Below are positions 50,271 to 53,769 of a stretch of 53,769 nucleotides of DNA, piece by piece. Origin of the DNA: JALOAP01 sp964632355 (GTDB lineage: Bacteria; Chloroflexota; Dehalococcoidia; Tepidiformales; Tepidiformaceae). Each line of letters begins with the position of its first letter. Positions within the stretch are counted from its first letter, which is position 1. Where the stretch lies: positions 1 through 53,769 of the forward strand of contig CAZWBW010000005.1 of assembly GCA_964632355.1 (NCBI GenBank), read 5' to 3'. The position numbers were made by a program, and so were the translations under genes. The notes beneath the pieces are model-generated. The model did not search any database and had not been told where the DNA came from. It worked only from the letters and a program-made list of their open reading frames with translations.

Positions 50271-51239
50271 ATGCACATGACCATGATTTTCCTGATTGCC
50301 AGCGCAGAATTCTGGTCCGACCAGTTCGTTGCAGGGTTGACGACGGGCAGCATCTACGCCCTCATCGCCCTCGGCTACACGATGGTCTACGGCGTGCTCC
50401 AGCTTATTAACTTCGCTCACGGCGAAGTGTTCATGATCGGCGCCTTCGCCGGGTATGGCGTTCTCGTCGCCATGGGCGGCGACGACATTTCCGGCGTGAT
50501 GATCGCCGTCTCGATTCTCCTCGCGCTTATCGCTGCCGGCGGTGCATCGGCAGCTACCTCGGTCGTCATCGAGCGGATTGCTTACCGGCCGCTGCGTGGC
50601 GCACCTCGACTTGCCCCGCTTATCAGCGCGATTGGCGTCAGCATCTTCCTCAGCCACCTCGTCGACGACTTCTTCCTCAACGGCCGGTCGCGCTTCTATC
50701 CGCGCATCTTCCCCCACGGCGAAATCGGCGCCGGGCCGCTCGACATCACCTACCTGCAGCTCTTCCTCATTGTTTCGAGCCTCGTGATGATGGCCGTCCT
50801 CTACTGGTTCATCCAGGAGACGAAGACCGGGCGCGCCATCCGCGCTGTCGCTGAAAGCCGCGACAACGCCGCCCTCATGGGCATCGATATCAACCGCGCC
50901 ATTGTGATCACCTTCGTGCTCGGCGCGATCATGGCCGGGTTCGCCGGCGTGCTCTACGGCCTGTTCCTCAGCAGCATCCGCGGGAGCATGGGCTTCCTTC
51001 CCGGCCTCAAGGCGTTTACCGCGGCCGTGCTCGGTGGCATCGGCAGCATTCCGGGCGCGGTCGTCGGCGGATACTTCCTCGGCCTCGCCGAGACGGTTGG
51101 CCGCGAACTCCTGAACGAACTCCCGGGCGTCGATCTCCCGAACCAGTGGCGCGATGTCGTGGCCTTTGCGCTGCTGGTGCTCGTGCTTATCTTCCGGCCC
51201 ACCGGCATCTTCAGGGAAAGGGCGGCGAAACGTGCCTAG
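50271..51239 (+). CDS. livH: Branched-chain amino acid ABC transporter permease LivH
   Basis: A 322-residue permease with about eight helices. GLTTGSIYALIALGYTMVYGVLQLINFAHGEVFMIGAFAGY is the standard N-terminal signature, and GRAIRAVAESRDNAALMGIDI the cytoplasmic loop that contacts the ATPases. The livM start overlaps its end by eight bases. Confidence 0.93.
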   Translation: MHMTMIFLIASAEFWSDQFVAGLTTGSIYALIALGYTMVYGVLQLINFAHGEVFMIGAFAGYGVLVAMGGDDISGVMIAVSILLALIAAGGASAATSVVIERIAYRPLRGAPRLAPLISAIGVSIFLSHLVDDFFLNGRSRFYPRIFPHGEIGAGPLDITYLQLFLIVSSLVMMAVLYWFIQETKTGRAIRAVAESRDNAALMGIDINRAIVITFVLGAIMAGFAGVLYGLFLSSIRGSMGFLPGLKAFTAAVLGGIGSIPGAVVGGYFLGLAETVGRELLNELPGVDLPNQWRDVVAFALLVLVLIFRPTGIFRERAAKRA

Positions 51240-52419
51240 GCCATGGGACCCCATCACCAGCGCCATTCGTAACGCCCGCCGTTCGACGTGGGACCGCCTC
51301 CCCGCGTGGCTTCGGCCGCTCATCTGGCTCGGCCTCGCGCTCTCGGTGCTGCTTGTGCCCGGCTTCGGCGACACCTGGATGCGGATGTTCTTCCTCGTCG
51401 GCCTCTACGTCGTGTTGGGGATGGGCCTCAACGTCGTGGTCGGCCTCGCCGGTCTGCTCGACCTCGGCTACGTGGCGTTCTTCGCGGCCGGCGCCTACGT
51501 CGTCGCGATTTTCGGCACCGAAGTGTCCCCGGCGGTCGACGGCACCACGAACTTCTGGCTCCTGTTGCCGCTCGCGGTTTTCGTCGGTGCAGTTGTGGGG
51601 CTGCTGCTCGGCCTGCCAGTGCTCCCACTGCGCGGTGACTACCTCGCGATCGTCACGCTCGGCTTCGGCGAGATCATTCGCATCACGCTGCTGAACATGA
51701 ACAACATCACGCGCGGTTCGCGCGGCCTATTCGACGTCGAAAAGCCGATGATCGGCGACTTCCGCGTCGACAAAGTGTCGGAGTTCTACTTCTTCATCGT
51801 CATCGCGGCGTTCATCGTGTGGTTCGTGACGGCGCGCCTGCGCGATTCCCGCGTCGGCCGCGCGTGGGAGGCGATTCGCGAAGACGAAGACGTGGCAGCG
51901 GCCATGGGCATCAACACGGTGAAGTACAAACTCATGGCCTTTTCTATTGGCGCTGCGGTCGGCGCCGTCGGCGGTGCGATCTACGCCCCGTTCATCGACT
52001 TCGTCGCCCCGCAGTCGTTTTCGCTGCTGGTGTCGATCAACGTGCTCGCACTCGTCATCATCGGCGGCATGGGCAGCACCCAGGGGGTGATCGCCGGCTC
52101 GCTCATCCTCATCGGCGTGCCGGAACTGCTCCAGTTCCAGGAGACCGCGGAGGTCCTGCAAAATCTCGGCTGGCTGCGTGACGGCATCAACACGGCCATC
52201 GACGGCATCAACGTCATCCCCGCACTCAGCATTTCGAAGCTGCCGCCTGCCGAGGACTGGGGCGAAAAGCTCGCGCTCTACCGGTTCATCGTCTTTGGCG
52301 CGCTGCTCGTGCTGGTCATGGTGCTCCGGCCATCGGGCCTCTTCCCTTCGCGCCGCCGCGAACTCGAATTCGAACACCCGCCCGAGGCTGAAACCGCTGC
52401 CGGAGGAGGGATCGACTGA
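51232..52419 (+). CDS. livM: Branched-chain amino acid ABC transporter permease LivM
   Basis: A 395-residue permease from GTG 51232 (NVPRPWDP region), with about ten helices. GLNVVVGLAGLLDLGYVAFFAAGAYVVAIFG and GDYLAIVTLGFGEIIRI are typical, and GRAWEAIREDEDVAAAMGIN is the coupling loop. The open frame extends upstream inside livH but without membrane-protein homology. TGATG couples it to livG. Confidence 0.92.
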   Translation: MPRPWDPITSAIRNARRSTWDRLPAWLRPLIWLGLALSVLLVPGFGDTWMRMFFLVGLYVVLGMGLNVVVGLAGLLDLGYVAFFAAGAYVVAIFGTEVSPAVDGTTNFWLLLPLAVFVGAVVGLLLGLPVLPLRGDYLAIVTLGFGEIIRITLLNMNNITRGSRGLFDVEKPMIGDFRVDKVSEFYFFIVIAAFIVWFVTARLRDSRVGRAWEAIREDEDVAAAMGINTVKYKLMAFSIGAAVGAVGGAIYAPFIDFVAPQSFSLLVSINVLALVIIGGMGSTQGVIAGSLILIGVPELLQFQETAEVLQNLGWLRDGINTAIDGINVIPALSISKLPPAEDWGEKLALYRFIVFGALLVLVMVLRPSGLFPSRRRELEFEHPPEAETAAGGGID

Positions 52420-53321
52420 TGTCCGGCGCCTCCCTAACCGCTCGCAACCTCACCATGCAGTTCGAGGGACTCACGGCGCTCTCCTCTGTCGACATCGATG
52501 TCCCGGCCGGCCAGATCCACGGCCTCATTGGTCCGAACGGCGCCGGGAAAACGACGTTCTTCAACTGTGTGACCGGCTTCTACCGGCCGACCGGGGGGGA
52601 ACTGCGGCTCGGCCAGGCACGGATCGACGGGCTCAGTCCGCATGAGATCAGCCGGCTTGGCGTCTCGCGCACGTTCCAGAACATCCGCCTGTTCTCGAAC
52701 ATGACCGCGATCGAGAACGTCCTCGTCGGCGCCCACGCCAACATCCAGGTCGGCGGGCGCGAAGTGGTCTCGCTTCGCCGTCCATCCGGCAGTCGCCTGC
52801 TCGATGCCATCCGGGACCTGCCGCGCGTTCCCCTTGCATTGGCCGCGGGTGCCGTGGAAATCAGCGGCGCCGTCCTCCGCCCACCGCGCGTCCGCCGCGC
52901 CGAACAGGCAGCCATCAACAACGGTCTTCGGCTCCTTGCCTCCGTTGGGCTCGCGGGCCGCGAGAACGTGATCGCGCGGAACCTGCCCTATGGCGACCAG
53001 CGCCGCCTCGAACTGGCTCGCGCGCTCGCCACACAGCCCCGGCTTCTGCTGCTCGACGAACCAACCGCCGGGATGAACCCGCAGGAAAGCGCCTCTATGG
53101 TCGAGCTCATCCGGCGCATCCGCGACGAATTCGCGACCACCATCATCCTCATCGAGCACCAGATGCGCGTCGTGATGGGCGTGTGCGAGCGCATCACGGT
53201 CCTGGACCACGGTGCGAAGATCGCCGAGGGAACCCCAGCCGAAGTCCAGCGCGACCCCCACGTCATCGAGGCGTACCTCGGGACGCGAGCCATCTCGGGA
53301 GGTGGCCGTGCAGCTCCTTAG
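52419..53321 (+). CDS. livG: Branched-chain amino acid ABC transporter ATPase LivG
   Basis: A 300-residue ATPase. Walker A GPNGAGKTT is at 38-46, the signature is LPYGDQRRLELARAL (YGDQ variant usual for LivG), and Walker B LLLLDEPTAGMN. A stretch of about 60 residues between the Q-loop (VSRTFQNIRLF) and the signature is longer than in many ABC proteins but normal for LivG. Its ATG overlaps the livM stop; livF begins inside its 3' end. Confidence 0.93.
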   Translation: MSGASLTARNLTMQFEGLTALSSVDIDVPAGQIHGLIGPNGAGKTTFFNCVTGFYRPTGGELRLGQARIDGLSPHEISRLGVSRTFQNIRLFSNMTAIENVLVGAHANIQVGGREVVSLRRPSGSRLLDAIRDLPRVPLALAAGAVEISGAVLRPPRVRRAEQAAINNGLRLLASVGLAGRENVIARNLPYGDQRRLELARALATQPRLLLLDEPTAGMNPQESASMVELIRRIRDEFATTIILIEHQMRVVMGVCERITVLDHGAKIAEGTPAEVQRDPHVIEAYLGTRAISGGGRAAP

Positions 53322-53769
53322 CCTCGAAAAAGTCGTCGCCGGCTACGGTGGCATCGTCGCGATCAAAGGCATCGACCTGTCCGTGAACTCGGGCGAAATC
53401 GTCACGCTCATCGGCAGCAACGGCGCCGGCAAGTCCACGACGCTCCGCACCATCTCCGGCCTCCTGCGCGCTCGCTCCGGCCGGATTACCTTCAAGGACA
53501 GGGACATCACCCGGATGCCCCCCCACCGCATTGTCGGGCTCGGCATCTCGCACGTTCCCGAAGGGCGCGGCATCTTCCACCGTCTTACCGTTCTCGAAAA
53601 CCTGCAGCTTGGCGCGTTCCAGCGGAACGACAACGAGATCGATGCCGACCTCGACCGCGTCTTCGAACTTTTCCCGCGGCTGAAGGAGCGGGCTCGCCAG
53701 ACGAGCGGCACGCTCTCGGGCGGCGAACAGCAGATGCTCGCGATGGGCCGCGCAATGATGGCCCGCCCC
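53308..53769 (+). CDS. livF: Branched-chain amino acid ABC transporter ATPase LivF, partial (3' end outside window)
   Basis: 154 codons are visible from GTG 53308, which has GGGAGG five bases upstream and overlaps livG by 14 bases. Walker A is GSNGAGKST and the signature LSGGEQQMLAMGRAMMARP ends at the window edge, so Walker B is not seen. GIVAIKGIDLSVNSGEIVTLIG and VPEGRGIFHRLTVLENL are LivF-specific. Confidence 0.92.
   Translation, partial: MQLLSLEKVVAGYGGIVAIKGIDLSVNSGEIVTLIGSNGAGKSTTLRTISGLLRARSGRITFKDRDITRMPPHRIVGLGISHVPEGRGIFHRLTVLENLQLGAFQRNDNEIDADLDRVFELFPRLKERARQTSGTLSGGEQQMLAMGRAMMARP

Overview
The window is high-GC bacterial chromosome (roughly 65% G+C by eye), densely coded on both strands, with no rRNA, tRNA, CRISPR array, prophage or transposase that I could recognise. 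The gene set suggests a Chloroflexota-type organism (Dehalococcoidia/Tepidiforma-like; this is inference): HrcA/CIRCE heat-shock control, a complex I operon without nuoE/F/G, coenzyme F420 biosynthesis with a fused FbiC, several class III CoA-transferases, and many transcription units that look leaderless. The sequence is draft quality. There are two 10-N scaffold gaps (inside dnaK and inside a CoA-transferase gene) and one apparent frameshift in nuoL.

Layout. 1-5.0 kb: 5' part of lgt (minus), an AhpD-like protein, nitronate monooxygenase and a tandem pair of class III CoA-transferases. 5.0-6.8 kb: lemA and an htpX-like protease. 6.8-10.6 kb (minus): hrcA-grpE-dnaK behind a perfect CIRCE operator. 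10.6-11.9 kb: an HNH nuclease with an SRA-like N-terminal part, then nadD. 12.1-23.4 kb: nuoABCDHIJKLMN, whose NuoI carries a long repeated C-terminal extension. 23.5-26.7 kb: an F420/flavin-type oxidoreductase, a small membrane protein, and a minus-strand operon cofD-cofC-solute-binding lipoprotein. 26.8-29.3 kb (minus): enoyl-CoA hydratase, alpha/beta hydrolase, DinB-like protein. 29.3-35.4 kb: DUF402 protein, small membrane protein, EamA transporter, endonuclease III-family glycosylase, a third CoA-transferase, a zinc-ribbon protein, purM and a PPOX-fold protein. 35.4-41.4 kb (minus): coaE, a CbbQ/NorQ-type MoxR ATPase, a four-helix-bundle (23S rRNA IVP-type) gene bracketed by inverted heptamer repeats, a metallophosphoesterase, and a 1085-residue VWA protein. 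41.5-45.6 kb: HxlR regulator divergent from fbiC, histidine phosphatase, small hypothetical protein. 45.6-48.7 kb: dnaJ with its own degenerate CIRCE, a DinB-like protein, an MFS exporter. 48.8 kb to the end: a branched-chain amino acid type ABC transporter, livK-H-M-G-F, with livF running off the edge.

How the parts work together. Complex I drives respiration, but its electron-input module is not encoded here and NuoI is strongly modified, which suggests a non-standard donor or docking protein. CofC, CofD and FbiC make most of F420, and the PPOX-type protein is a plausible user. The liv transporter, CoA-transferases, enoyl-CoA hydratase and nitronate monooxygenase fit use of amino acids and other organic acids. 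The MoxR/VWA pair is probably a chaperone for an enzyme encoded elsewhere. The most unusual items are the NuoI repeat extension, the four-helix-bundle gene with its inverted CAGTGCN heptamer brackets, and the recurring TANNNT-N6/7-start codon arrangement.
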